DNA from: Scenedesmus sp. ARA3
Taxonomy: Eukaryota > Chlorophyta > Chlorophyceae > Sphaeropleales > Scenedesmaceae
Assembly (NCBI GenBank): GCA_004335835.1
Contig: RWJK01001347.1
Location: forward strand, 8,385 to 48,169
DNA length: 39,785 nt
Direction of reading: 5' to 3'
The notes under the pieces are model-generated. The model was not told the origin of the DNA. It made no database searches and worked only from the letters and a program-made list of their open reading frames with translations. The first letter of the stretch is position 1. Every line of letters starts with the position of its first letter. Shown piece by piece: positions 1 to 19,900 of this stretch. Position numbers and translations under genes: made by a program.

Positions 1-469
1 CGCCGGGGGACCTTGGGCGGGAGGTCTCCTGGACAAGCAATGCTTGAAGGTGCGCAGCTTTGCGTTTTTTTTTTCTAAGCTTTGCGTTTTTCATGCTAGA
101 CTGTCCATCTTCACACATTGCTGTGGCACAATGCAGCATGTTGCGTCACTCGCGTGTTAGTGTTGACAGACAGTTTTCATATGGCATGTAAGCATGTAGG
201 TATCCTGTGGTGTGTTCATCACGTGCAGTGACGAGCCAAAAGTTTCACTGAAACTCAATTGGCAATTGAGTTGGAGGTGAAAACTGACCTCCGTCATCAT
301 CATCATCATCATCATCATCATGTTACCCATCAAGCCATAGCATCAACAGTCACCGAGTGTGTAACTCTTCAAACCAAGTGTGGTTGCCGCCACGCGCGGC
401 AACCTGGTGCACAGCCACTGTTGCTGCCAACCCTGAGTGCTGTAGCCCAAGTCAGGGCTAAGAGGAAGA
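1..469. other. 3' flank of the PRP4 gene, no gene seen
   Basis: This left edge lies downstream of the minus-strand PRP4 stop codon. Apart from an ATC/CAT microsatellite of about nine units near 293-320 and a short direct repeat of AGCTTTGCGTTTTT (about 56-93, interrupted by T-rich sequence) I see no coding exon with splice-consistent ends. Short open frames here have no ATG or no recognisable composition. It probably holds the PRP4 3' UTR and intergenic DNA. Confidence 0.5.
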
Positions 470-7820
<7,351 letters not shown>

Positions 7821-8586
7821 GAGAAGAACAGGAAGCTAGAGCAGCTGGCAGTGCAGGGACCCGCTGCTGCTGCCACTACTACACAGGCGCGACGCTGCTG
7901 CGTCACCAGGCACGCCAACAGACCGCTCACCAAACACTGCAAGCTAATGCTCCCGGGAGCAAGCACCAACTAGGTAGGTGTGCCTGAGTTGCGAGGTGCG
8001 AGTGCGTGTATTGCCACTTGGCGTTTACTTTCGTATGATTCGGCGTAAAAACCTTGCTGATCAACAACAGAGCTTGTCGTTCTTGAAGCTAGGGCCGTGT
8101 GGCAATTCAAGTGCTGAGGCACATCAAGTGACTGGGGTGCAAGGGCAGGGTGCAATTCAGCGGGCGCAGACAGCACAGGGCCCTACAAACCCGTCAGCTG
8201 TCATAGAAACACAAACCAATCACCCATTCCAATTTGCACAGCGCAGCAGCGCATAAGGCTGGGCATCCACACCCGGTTGCAATGAGGAGCCCATGCAAAG
8301 CAGTATGAACTGCAAGTCACCCAACAGCGGCCATCATGCAGGAGCAAAGCAAGACATCAAGCGGCTCCAGATGCTGACTGCAAGCAAATTAGAAGTTCGA
8401 TCATATGTCAGCTGCTGCTCATCAGGGTACTGGCAGGTCAGCCGCACCATGATACACACTGCGTCAGATCATTGGACAAATGCTCATCACGACAACAGCG
8501 GCACCACGATGGCATCAGATCACGGCATGAGTACTGGAACCTGTCAAAGCCAGTCCAAACCCACACGCATACACTTAAGTGCACAC
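7821..8586. other. PRP4 5' flank and downstream gene 3' flank
   Basis: These roughly 770 bp separate the PRP4 start codon (7820) from the stop codon of the next minus-strand gene (8587). I see no exon with convincing composition or ends. The PRP4 promoter and 5' UTR should lie here, but no clear TATA box or other known element stands out. Confidence 0.5.
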
Positions 8587-8654
8587 TCAGCAGTCATCGC
8601 CATCGTCCGTAGGAACATACACCACACTGACATCATCGCCGCCATCGCTGTCAC

Positions 8655-8707
<53 letters not shown>

Positions 8708-10003
8708 CTGCACGCGTACACCTCATCCAGCAGCTGCGCCACCTGCTGCTGCTGCAGCAGCGCCGCCCTGTCGCCCTCCTGCAGCCGTGCCAGCAGCGCC
8801 AGCTTGCCCGCCTGCTGCGGCTGCAGCAGCTGCAGCAGGTAGCTGCTGTCTGCCGTGATCATCGCATACACACAGCTCTGCTTCAGCGCAGCAGCAGCTG
8901 CCGCGCTGTCAGGAGCAGGCAGCAGCCGCACAGTGCCAAAGCCAGGCACCTGCAGAGCTCATAGCACTGCTCACCATCACTGCTCTCGTCTGCACCTGCA
9001 GCAGCTGCGTATGTTGGTGGTGGTGCTGCCGATGTTGCTTGTGGTGCTGCATCTGTTGCATCACTTGCCTTTGGCAGCTCAGCTGTACATGTGTCAGCTG
9101 CTGCAGCTGCCTGCAAGTCGGCTGCGCTGTCAGGCTGTATGTTGACGAGTAAGCCTGCCTGCCGCAGCCCCTGCAGGGCACAGCAGGCTGCTGGCCTGAT
9201 CAAGCCCTGGCTTGTGGGAGTGCCAGTGCCACTGCTGCTGTTGCTGCTGCTGCTATTGCCACAGCTGGTGCTGCTGCTGCCTTCAGCAGCTGCTGTTGTC
9301 AGACGCTGCTGCTGCTGTTGGAGGTGCTGCAATGGCAAAGGTGGTGATGACAGTGGCTGCCGCTGCCACTGCTGCTGCAGCAGCCACTGCACCTGCAGCT
9401 GCACCCTTTGCTCGCCCTTGCCGCCTTCCACCCACACTGCGAATGCTGGGTGCTGCGCCAATTCCTCGTCGAGCTGCAGGCTTGGCACTACACAACGCAT
9501 GAAGCTGCGGTACGATGCTTTAGGAGCCCAGCCATTGCGGCTCCAGCGGCCCCATACCTTGTTATGGCTCACGTACCATGCAAGCGCTCCCAGCTTCATA
9601 CTGTACTCTGGACACTCTGCCAGCGCCTGCGCTGTCGTGCGCAGCAGCAGCGCCCGCGCAGCTGACTTTGTTTGCTGGTCCTGCAAGCGTTTGCCGCCGT
9701 TTCGCGCAGCTGCAGCTGCTGGCGCGAGCACCGCCTCATCCGATGGCCAGGCTGCATCCATGGCAGCCTTCAGCTTAGCTGCTGGCAGGGCCGGCTGAGA
9801 GCTCTGTGCTGTGATTGCTGGGTCGCGCATCCCAATCGCTGTTGAACTGCATACACAGCTAGGGTTGATCCAGCCGTCCTGCTCCTCCACGTGCACCTCC
9901 TCCTTCTGCTGCTGGGCCTGCTGCTGCTGCTGCTGGCCCTGCTGCTGCTGCTGCTGCTGGCCCTGCTGCTGCTGCTGGCCCTGCTGCTGTTGCTGCTGCT
10001 GGC

Positions 10004-10035
<32 letters not shown>

Positions 10036-10060
10036 CCCTGCTGCTGCTGCTGCTGCTGGC

Positions 10061-10092
<32 letters not shown>

Positions 10093-11319
10093 CCCTGCTG
10101 CTGCTGCTGCTGCTGGCCCTGCTGCTGCGGCGGCATCAGTCTTGGCGCCTGCAGTGCACGTGCCGAGTGCTGCTGCTGCTGCCTTTGCTGCTGCAGCTCC
10201 CACTGCTGCTGCAGCAGCCACTGCACCTGCAGCTGCACGCTTTGCCTGCCATCACTTGCCAGCCCTACAAGGAATGCTGGGTGACGCTTCAGAACCTCTG
10301 CAAGGTGCCGCCTTGGTGCCGCACCCTTGCAGAACCTGCCATACGCGGCAGTACCTGGCAAGCCTGGGCCCACGGATCCCAAGCTTTATGGTAGCTGATG
10401 TGTGAAGACAGCGCCGCCAGATTCAAGCTGTGCTCTGGACACTCTGCCAGGATCTGCGCTGCCGTGCGCAGCAGCAGCGCCCACATGGCTGCGCCTGTCC
10501 GATGATGTTGTGCGCAAGCGCGGCCAGCTTGTGCTGATGCTACTGCTGCTGCGCGCGCCGCTTCATCCACAGGCCACACTGCCTCTATGGCAGCCATCAG
10601 CTCAGCTGCCGACAGCGCTGGCTGTGACTTTGAAGGCTGTGCTGGCAATGCTGAGGCATGCACTGCTGCTGTTGCATTGCATGTGCTGTTGGGGCTGTTC
10701 AGGCCGCCCTGCACTTGCGCAGCAATCTTGTGCTGCTGCTGCTGCTGCTGCTGCTGCACGGGCTGCAGCAGGGGCACCAATCCTGCTGGCTGCAATGCTT
10801 GGCTTGGCTGCTGCTGCTGCTGCTGCGGTGGCTGCACTTGGGCTGGCGGCTGTTGCTGCTGCTGCAGCAGCCACAGCACCTGCAGCTGTACACTGTACTG
10901 GCTAGATGCACCTGTCTGCTGTACATCAAACTCTGGATGCCGCTTCAACTCATCCATCAAGTGCAGCCTTGGCTGCACACAGTTCATGAAGTTGCGATAT
11001 GCGGCGCTGCTTGCTAGGCCTGACCCCCACTGCTGCCAAGCCTCATGGTGACTGACACGCGTGCCAAGATCAGATAGCTGCATTATATGCCCCGGCCACT
11101 CTGCCAAGATCTGCGCTGCTGTGCGCAGCAGCAGCGCACGCACAGCCAACCCTGCGTGGTCGTACTGTAGGCAATGATGGCCAGCTTGCGCTGCTCCTGC
11201 TGCTGCCGCGAGTGCTGCTTCATCCAGAGGCCACGCTGCATCTATGGCGGCCATCAGCTCAGCTGCCGGTAGGGCTAGCGCTGATGACTCAGCTGGCAGT
11301 GTTATCCCTAGCGTTTCCG

Positions 11320-11379
<60 letters not shown>

Positions 11380-11429
11380 NNNNNNNNNNNNNNNNNNNNN
11401 NNNNNNNNNNNNNNNNNNNNNNNNNNNNN

Positions 11430-11483
<54 letters not shown>

Positions 11484-12187
11484 CTGCTGCTGACGCTGAC
11501 GTTGCAGCAGGGCATGCACAGCTGGGGCTGATTAAGCCGTCCTGCTGCTGCGCACATACCATGCGCTGCTGCTGCTGCTCCTGCAGCAGCCACGACACCT
11601 GCAGCTGCACGCTCTGCTCGCCCAGCTCCCCAACAGCCCTTACTGTGAACGCTGGGTGCTGCTTCACAGCCGCTGCCCATTGCAGTTTTGGGCTCACACT
11701 CCTCGTGAATCGGCCAAATGCAATGTCAATTGGCCCGCCTGCAGCCCAAGGACCCCACGCGCTGTGCTTAGCAATACGCGACCCAAGCACGGACTGCTTC
11801 AAGCAGTGATCAGGGCACTGAGCGAGCACCTGCGCTACCGTGCGCAGCAGCAGCGCCCGCCTAGCTAGACCTGTGGGATGATCCTGTGGAAACGCAGCCG
11901 CTGATGCTGCTGCCGCTGGCAGTGCCGCTTCATCCACAGGCCACGCTGCATCAATGGCAGCCAGCAGCCCAGCTGCCGACAGCGCTGGCTGTGGTGTGTT
12001 TGCCAGCGATGCTGAGTCGTACACTGCTGCGGCTGCTGGTGCTGCATAGCACGCGCTGCTGAGGCTGGTTGAGCCATCTTGCTCGATCACGAGCATCTTG
12101 TTCTGCTGCTGCTGCCGCTGCTGCTGCGCACTGCCAGCAAGCTGCTCAAGGAGGTGGTTATCTTCACTCCAGAAAGAGACAGCAGGC

Positions 12188-12225
<38 letters not shown>

Positions 12226-12387
12226 CTCCATTGCTGGTAATCTAGTTTCTGATCCAGGAGCTGTGGCTACTGCTGCTGCTGTGCCAGCTGCCATAGTGTG
12301 CCACTCCCCAGCAGCATATGATACATCTGCATCTTCAGCAGTGGCAACAGGCTTGTTGATGCTGTTGGATGTGGCTGCTTGTAGCCC

Positions 12388-12421
<34 letters not shown>

Positions 12422-12714
12422 TGCTGCTGCTGCTGCCTGCTTGCTTCCCTGAGGGCTCCTGCCACCAGTCCAGCCAGGTGCAGCAAGCTTAGGTTACACT
12501 GGCTATCCCAGCTGCCCACGCGCTGCAGCAGCTGTGACAGCAGGGCAGAGTGCAGCCCTTGCAGCAGCTCCACAATGCTGCTGCAAGGTGTGCAGAGCAC
12601 CCCCTCTAGCTGCTGCTGCAGAGCCGCATTGTCCTGCAGGAGCAGGCATACTGCTGCCTCCATGCCAGCAGGCAGCAGCAGCATCCTGGCTGTCAGGTCT
12701 GCTGCTGCTGCTGG

Positions 12715-12753
<39 letters not shown>

Positions 12754-13131
12754 CACTGCTGGTGCTGACATGGTCGCAGCCGCTGCTGCCTGCAGTTGCA
12801 GTGCATGCAGCATGTGCTGCCGTGCCGCCGACAGATGGTATTGGCCTGCAGGAAACGCAGTTCAAGCAACTATGAAGCCTGCTCTCATCTCTCCCAGTAC
12901 CTGTTCCACTACAGCCTGTATGACAAGTGCTTCTTATGCTGCAGCAGCAGGAGCAGCAGCAGCACTGTGGCAGCGGCACCCACCTGCGTGGCGCTTCTCT
13001 AGCTCTGTAGTATCATATGTACTGCCTAAAAAAGCACAGGCGGCAGCCACCTGAGCAGCAGGAGCTACAGCATCGCCCTTCTCAAATCCACGGCAAGCTG
13101 CACACCTAAAGGCCAAGCAACGATCGCCCAA
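8587..13131 (-). CDS. Gln-rich protein with four repeated LOTUS-like domains (tentative)
   Basis: This is a very large minus-strand gene, poor in introns. A first visible exon ends at 12984 (CACGCA G|GTGGGT); the next starts at 12845 in matching phase and runs to the stop at 8587. The true 5' end was not found because that exon has no in-frame ATG, so 13131 is only nominal. About 140 residues recur four times, centred near 11800, 11050, 10450 and 9600. Each copy has RTAAQILAECP, a short helix, a W, a HPxF motif and SVQLQVQWLLQQQ. The pattern of helices followed by HPxFxV and a short strand resembles a LOTUS/OST-HTH winged helix, but this is inference. PolyQ and a (Gln)5-10-Gly minisatellite (about 9908-10130) separate copies 3 and 4. 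The frame is broken near 10368, near 8950 and by the N gap; each of the first two is cured by one extra base. Confidence 0.7.
9905..10132 (-). repeat. PolyQ-Gly coding minisatellite
   Basis: Runs of 4-9 CAG codons are punctuated by a GGC-CAG (Gly-Gln) pair about ten times, all in the same reading frame. It encodes a linker between the third and fourth repeated domains. The unit length varies in whole codons, as expected from slippage under coding constraint. Confidence 0.85.
11320..11481 (-). repeat. CAG tract with 50-N assembly gap
   Basis: A (CTG)n tract on the plus strand flanks 50 N at 11380-11429. The round size suggests a placeholder of unknown length. The reading frames on the two sides differ, so the true length is not 50 modulo 3 or another indel exists. 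On the sense strand the tract would encode Gln on one side and Ala on the other if read in the frames seen here. Confidence 0.95.
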
Positions 13132-13774
13132 GCTGCTTGCATGCGTTTTATCGCCTGCAACTTACCCGCACTGGGTGATTCAACAGGGGCATTAGCGAAC
13201 GACACAGCGTGCACTTGCTTGAAGTTCAATCGACTGGGTTGACCGCTTCACGAACACCATGACCAGAGGCCTAGGCGTTGTCACCGATGTGTGCTGTGAT
13301 CAGCGAAGGTCAAGTTTTCATACAACCTAGCCGGTCCCTGCAATTCTGGGCCGGGCCGGCCCGGCATGCAGCATATGTGCAGGTTGCGAAAGGCAGTGTT
13401 CCATCAATCATTTCTCACTTACTGGAAGCTATCATGTGACGTGTTGATCTCCATGCTGCTGAAAGTAACGCAGCACCTCTGCATACCAATCCTGACCAAT
13501 CCTGGACCAACACATTCTGTCATCATGACGATCATGCCGTCAAGAGCAAAGCAATGACGATGACAATGACACCATCACCTCCATTCATCGCACATGTTTA
13601 CAACAGCTGTCGCGCAGCTACAGAGGCCATCGCCACCAAATGGAGACAACAACACACACAGCACACAACAATGTCAGGTAGCTCATTCAACGCCAACAGC
13701 ACCGCCTGGCGCTCTGCAGTGCCCCACTGCAGCTGTCATAGCACCCTGCTAGCTGCCCTAGCCAGGGCAACTTA
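13132..13774. other. Intergenic DNA with a GC palindrome
   Basis: This region holds the 5' flank of the Gln-rich gene and the 3' flank of the next minus-strand gene. A perfect 16-bp palindrome (GCCGGGCCGGCCCGGC) lies at 13350-13365. A TGTAA pentamer on the minus strand (plus 13598-13602), about 175 nt past the stop codon at 13775, fits the chlorophyte polyadenylation signal. No exon is evident. Confidence 0.5.
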
Positions 13775-16342
13775 TTATCCCAGCTCCATGCTGCCAGCAG
13801 TGCTGCATGGGGCAGACGACGCTGGCTGGGGGGGCATCGGCCATTCCCTGAACACAACAGCAGGCGCCGCCACGGTATGTGGCTGCTGCACGCTTCTGGT
13901 GCTTGAGCCGCCGGTCCCGGCAGCGCTGAAGGGACCACCACATGCGCCTCGGCATTCCTGCAAGGCCTGCCGATGCTGCCAGACCTGCTTGTCTTCTTCG
14001 CTCACGCTGCTCCATGCAGGGTGCTGCCTGAGGTAGCTGTCCACCACCTCTGCGGGCCACTGCATACAAAACTGCGGTGGTGCTGCCGCGGCTGCACAGC
14101 GCAGCAGCTGCCCCAAGTGCCTGCCCTGCAGGTCAGCTGCTGCTGGCAGCTGCCATAGGCGGTCAAAAGTGCTGCTGCATCTCAATGCCGCTGCCAGCAT
14201 CTCGCAACACCCATCAGCACTGAAGCAGGATCCCTCACTTAGAGTAAATGCCTTGCACCGAGATAAGGCTCTTGCAAGTAAGGCATTCAGCAACTCCCCT
14301 GCATCAGTGTGCACTGCCAGCACAACAGCAGGCACAAGCACATCATAAGCAGCTACTGCTGACCTGCATCTCAGTAGCACTGCAAGACTCCGCATGCAAC
14401 GTGCCTGCACTGCCGCTTGAAGAGCTGCAGCCACTGCAGCTGGCGGCAGCTGATGAAAGGCAGTAGCTGTAGCAAGCAGCTGCAAGTTGTCGTAGTCTCC
14501 TTTTGCTGCAGTCACCTCAACGATGCTGGATAGCTGAGCAGGGCTAATGTGCATGGCAGCTGGCAGCTCACAGAGCGCCCTCAGGTTGCTGCTTGTCCGC
14601 GCTTCCAGCGCAGCGTTCATCACAGCTGCTACTGCATCTGCTGGCAGTTGCTGTGCAGCTGGCAGCTTGCACAGCAACTCCAGAGTGAGGTTGCTGCACG
14701 CTTTCACTGCCAGCGCCTTGTGCATCAGGGCTGCTACGGCACCTGCTGAAAGCTGCTGTGCACCCGGCAGAGCGACAAGATTGTGAAGGCGGGAAGACGG
14801 CTGACGGGGTCGGAAGGGGGCACGAGAAGAAACTGGTGGCGCTGGGTCTTTAGCATCCAGCGCAATAGCCCGTTCAAGCAATGGCAGCAGCTGCTCCGGG
14901 GTCAGCGTGGCCAAGCTCATGGTCCTGAGGCGCCGCAGGATGTTGCTCAGCACTTGTGTGTGGTTGCGCGTTCAACAGCGGTGCGCAGCAGCTCCAACAC
15001 TTCTGCTGCTGAAAGCTTGGCAGTGCTGCCCAAGAGGCAAAACAAATCATCAACCGTGTTTGAAGTCGTTGCGCTGGTGCTGTTGATGGACAGGTGCAGG
15101 ATGTCTGGCACGTCTGCGTCATCAACCTCAAACTGCAAAAGCAGTGTGGCAGAAGGGCAGAAACGTCACCCCTGAAAACAAAGCCACAGCTGTGCCTGTG
15201 TACTAAACACAGCTGTATGTTACTGCGTATGTCCTGCAAGCCATGAGCATATGCATGTTTGCACGGGTTACACAACAAAATGAAAACTCTCCCTTTACAA
15301 CTTACTTGTAAAGATGGACAGTTTAACATCACATGTACTGAGCAAGCCAGAGGCCTGCAGGCGACATGCCACTTGACGTAAGGCTTACCAGGCCAAGTTC
15401 CAGGAGGATGCCGCTTGCACCCCAGCCTTTATACAGTTTCCTGATCAAGGGCGGGATGTCGCTCTCGCGCCTGCAGGACTGAGTGGGGCTCAAGTTGAAG
15501 CGATCAGAGCGCTGCGCAACTATCCAGACTTCAACGCCTGCAGGACAGCATCATCTCAACACTGGTGGACGTAACAGAGGGCAATGTGATGGGTCATGCC
15601 GTGATGCAGTTCACATCAACCGCTTATTGCTCTGCAAGTCAAACTGTGCCGCCAAGCTCGTGAATCTGATGCATACATGTGCATAGATGGACTTGCTAGC
15701 ACAAAACCACCAGTGGCTCCGTGGAGTCGACCCCGCACCTTCTACGCGCTGCCTGGCTGCTTCCACAATCTCTTTATAAGGCACCTGCACCCCCAACTTG
15801 CAAAGTGTCTCAGCCAGTTGGCGTGGCACACGGGGTATGGCAAGCAGTCCTGCAGGAATGCTGGGGTGTTCTGCCAGGCGTGCTTCTGGCAGGCTCTTGA
15901 GCAGCCAGCGCACCACTGCAGTCGCCTTGGCCTGTAGCTTGGGTGTCCTGGCATTTGCTGCATCTGACACTGCTGCTACCAGCCAGGCAGGATCAGGCTG
16001 CTGCCTCAGCAGTTGCAGCCAAGCAGAGCGCAGCAGCTTGCTGCTTGCACACATGCAGCAGACGTCCAGCAAGCTCCATGCGCCAGCTGCAAGATAGCAG
16101 GCAGCAACACGGCACACATGTGCAGCTTAACGAATGCAGCGTATTCTTCAAATATTTTGGTGCTTAAAAGCACGTGGTAGAGGACAGCAACCACTTCCTA
16201 TCAGCAACTGACAGCAGTACTGCTCAGCACTGCTGGCGCAATTCAGTATTCAGTATGCTTGTGCCCCACCTGCAAAGCTCGCCTCCAGCAACTCGTAAAC
16301 GTCATCTTTGTCTCGTGAACTGGGTGTCTTATGTTCGCACAT
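13775..16342 (-). CDS. Helical-repeat protein, paralogue A
   Basis: Four exons: 16342-16270, 16086-15739, 15537-15389, 15132-13775. The start ATG gives MCEHKTPSSRDKDDVYELL. Phases fit (1, 1, 0). Exon 4 has one broken frame near 14960, between TAVER and LSNILRRL, repaired by one extra G; the exon would then be exactly 453 codons and the protein 642 aa. The body is built of about 35-residue Ala/Leu-rich helical units of the pattern LxALCxLPAAxxI.PxxLxxIV, suggesting an alpha-solenoid. It is not clearly PPR, OPR or ankyrin. The C-terminal tail carries an APAVVFREWP motif shared with paralogue B. It lies directly downstream of paralogue B on the same strand, so a tandem duplication is likely. Function unknown. 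Confidence 0.8.
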
Positions 16343-16975
16343 GCTGTCTTCAAGGATCTGAAGTTCAAAGCTTCGAGGCTGCCGTTGACGGTCTGGGCAT
16401 GTCGAGATATGCAGCAGGCTGGGATGGTATTTAAAACTCCGTTTCACAGCACTTCTTCAACATTGTGCTCGTGTGCAGGGAGTACCTGCGGAAGCAATGG
16501 CTAACCCTTCAGTGGACAGGAGGTTAGGGTTTGGTCCCTTCAAAAAATGGATAAACGCCCACGCGGTGCAGCTACAAGCAGCAACTACAGCAAACAGTTA
16601 CAGACACGGAATAAATCTGGCTTAGCTTCTTGTGGTACAGCATCGGATGCCATGCCAATGAATACTACACCATCTTCAAGCCAAAGAAGCAAGATCACTT
16701 TGTCAAATGCGCACACGGAGTCACAGAGCATTTAAATCAACTGCTCAATCAGTCCAGTACAATGTATATGCCCAGTGAGATGCAAGCAGTCTTAAGCTAG
16801 CCACCAGCACAAAGACAAGCAACCCCAATTGAACTCAACAGTACAGAAACACTGCCGGTCCTTTGCTCAGGCAAGCGCGCCGGCTTGCAGCTCGCAGCAC
16901 AGCCACTCCTGCAAGCTTGGCTGCTCTAGCCCGGGCACTCTGCCGGGCCGGCTGCACCCAACCGTGGGTTTTGAC
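16343..16975. other. Promoter of paralogue A and 3' flank of paralogue B
   Basis: No exon is visible in these 630 bp. They contain the telobox at 16524-16532, a TTTAAA box near 16428-16436 about 90 nt upstream of the ATG, an 18-nt block shared with the paralogue B 5' region (16378-16395), and a possible TGTAA signal for paralogue B on the minus strand (plus 16598-16602). Confidence 0.5.
16524..16532 (-). promoter_or_regulatory. Telobox upstream of paralogue A
   Basis: AAACCCTAA on the minus strand, 182 bp upstream of the start codon. This is the exact plant telobox core. The paralogous gene has a telobox variant 181 bp upstream of its own start. Role inferred from plant promoters, where Myb-type telomere-repeat binding proteins bind it. 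Confidence 0.5.
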
Positions 16976-19900
16976 TTAATGCCGCCTGTCTGAAGCAGCA
17001 GCTGGCCAGGCCCAGTTGCCGCATGGGGCAGGGGCCACTGAAGCGAGTGGTGGAGGCCATGCCCCAAACACAAAAGCAGGCGCCACCCCAGCTTGGGGCG
17101 GCTGTGGATACCCTGCGCCTGTTCCACCATCCTGCGCACCGCTGTACGGTGCGCTGTACCTCACATTGCAGCTGCTGCCTGCTGCTGCCCCAGCACCCGG
17201 CCCTGCTGCCCATGATGGCCTATGCTCACTGTCCTCTGGGAGCTGCTGCTGTTCATACAAACACGTGTAGGTTGGCAGGGCAGCAGCTGCCAGCAGCAGC
17301 CCGTGCATCACTGCCAGGTCCAGCTGCGCTGCTGCTGGGCAGGCACACAGTGCCGCCACCTGAGGCCCGTCCTGCTGCTGCACTGCTGCATGCAGCAGCA
17401 CCACAAGCTGCTCAGCTGTGACGTGCCCGAGCTGCCAGCGCTGGCCTGCTAGGAAGCTGGCCACAGAGATAGTGTCTGCCGGGCAGTGTGACCAGTCCGC
17501 CTCATCGCGGTGGTTGACAGCCTTTCGAGGCAGGTCACACGCATCCACTGGCTTGCAACTGGCTGCAGCGATGTAGTTGCTGTGGCAGGTAAATGCGTGC
17601 GGCAGCAGCCGCCCAAGGATATCAGGTGTGATCTCCGCTGCAGCGGGGCACTGCAGCAGCAGCTTGACGCAGGCAGAGTGCCTGGTAGCAATGGCCAACT
17701 CCAGCAGGAAGCCCAGCTCAATCACTGACCTGATGCTGGCTGCTGCCTTGCTGCTGCACAGCTGCTGCATGACGCTCATCACTGGTTGAGCACCACTTCC
17801 ATGTGTGGCTCGCATGGCAACCCTGAAGAAGCGGGCTAGCCGCCGGCCAGGCACGTTGACTGTTGCATCCCACTGACATAGCAGAGATAGGCAGCTGCTG
17901 GCTGCATCTGCCCGGCTTTCGTTCTCCAGCAGATCAGGGTCGTGCCTCTGCAGGCGCTGGCTGCTGCTGTTATCCTGCTGTTGTGGTGCTTTGCTTGCTG
18001 CTGCTGGCGCTGCTTGTGGAAAGTTCTGCTTGTCAGGGCACACTGATGCTGTCTTAGTTGCTGAGCGCACTGCAGCGTCCACTGCATCCTCCAGCAGCCG
18101 CTCAACCCTCCATCTGACCAGCTCGGCACCCGCTAGCAACGGCAGCAAGGCGCTTACGTTGCTGCTGTGCTGAGTGGACACTGCAAGCTCCAACAAGTGC
18201 ATGGCAGTGTCTGTATCCACCACTGGTGGGCCAGGTCCCTCCAAGCAGGGGCGGCAGTCGGCGCCTTCCTGCACTGCCTGCATCAGCTGCCATGCCTGCT
18301 TGTCGCCTTCACTCACGCTGCTCCAGGCAGGGTGCTGCTTCAGGTAGCCGTCCACAAACCGTGCAAACTCCATGATACAGGGGCCTCCACATGGTGGCAG
18401 AGCTGCTGCAGCTGCGCAGCGCAGCAAGTGCTCAAGCTGCTTGCCCTGCATGCTGTCTGCTGCTGGCAGCTTCCACAGACGCTGGAAAGCTTTCATGTTG
18501 CCGCCTTCCAGTGCTGCTGCCAACACCTGGCAACAACCGTCGGCACTGAAGCGGGCTGCCTCGACTGCAACTGGGGCGAGTGTCATTGACACACCGGCCT
18601 TGTCAAGCAATGCGCTCAGCACCTGCTGTGCTGATAATTTGTACTGGTGCACTGTCATCGCCAGCACCAGAGCAGGCGCAAGCACATCATCAGCAGCAGC
18701 CACTGCCGTGGAGTTCAGCAGCAACGTCAGAAGGTCCGTGCTCCCTGCTCGCACCGCTGCCTGTAGTGCTGCAGCTGCTGCAGCTGGCTGCAGCTGTCGA
18801 AATGCAGCAGCCTCAGCAAGCAGCTTCAAGCTGTCATCGTCTTCCTTTGCTGCTGCTGCCACTACAATGCTGGACAGCTGAGCGGGGCCGATGTGCTTGG
18901 CAGCTGGCAGCTTGCACAGCGCCTCCAGGTTGCCGCAGGCTGCCACCTCCAATGCCATGCTCAACAGGGCTGCTACTGCATCTGCTGGCAGCTGCTGTAC
19001 AGCTGGCAGAGGAAGTACACCCAACAGGCGGTAGCACGGAACGCCGGTGTAGCTGGGTATGCTGTCATCGAATGTACGACATGAGGTGCTGGCATCTAGC
19101 ACAATAGCCCGCTTCATGACTGGCAGCAGCTGCTCTGGGGTCAACTCAGCAACGCAACTGAGGATGCCCAAGCGCAGCAGGATGCTGCTCAGTGCATAGG
19201 TGTGGCCGCGCTCCACAGCAGTGCGTAGTAGGTCCAGGACCTCTGATGTGGAAAGTTGGGCAGTGCTGCGTGAGGTGCACGCCAGTCGATTAACTGCACG
19301 TGGTATTGCTGTGTTGTTGCTGTTGATGGACAGGTACAGGACGTCGCACAGGCTTGCATCATCAATCTAAACAGCCGTGGCAGCGTGGATGACAGCAGCA
19401 GCAGCAGCGGCAGCAGCAGCAGTAGTAGTAAAAGGTGCAGCCAGCAACTGCTGTGCAGGCACTCGACATTGGGTGCCTCACTCTGGGCACGTAACTTGGC
19501 ATAACAAGCGAGCATGTGTACAGAGCATGACAGCACAGGTCGCGCACATATCTAATCAAGCTCACTGTCGACATGCTGCTTATGTCCAGGCTTACCTGAC
19601 GAATGTCGTCCCAGGTCGCAGTGTTGCCAGCGCTGCCGTTGTACAGGTTCTTGATCAAGTGCGGGATGTCATCTGCAAGGCTCAGAAAGCTCTTCACAAT
19701 GATCCATGTTTCAACACCTGCATAGCAACACGCACACAAAGAAGAGGGTTGAACTCAAGGCCATCTGGTAAGTTCTCCTCTCCATGCTAGGCACGGGCAG
19801 TGCTCAGATGCGGCCGTGCACTACTAATGCAGTGCCTGCGCATGGTGTGCGTTAATCTTGCAGGATTGACGTATCATGCTATGGCAACCTGTACTGGCGT

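Noticed and set aside
259..330. His-rich peptide encoded by the CAT repeat
   Set aside because: Starts at TTG, no downstream support; a simple microsatellite in a 3' flank.
9091..10405. Plus-strand poly-Leu and poly-Cys frames
   Set aside because: Antisense of the polyQ coding tract; no starts, domains or splice context.
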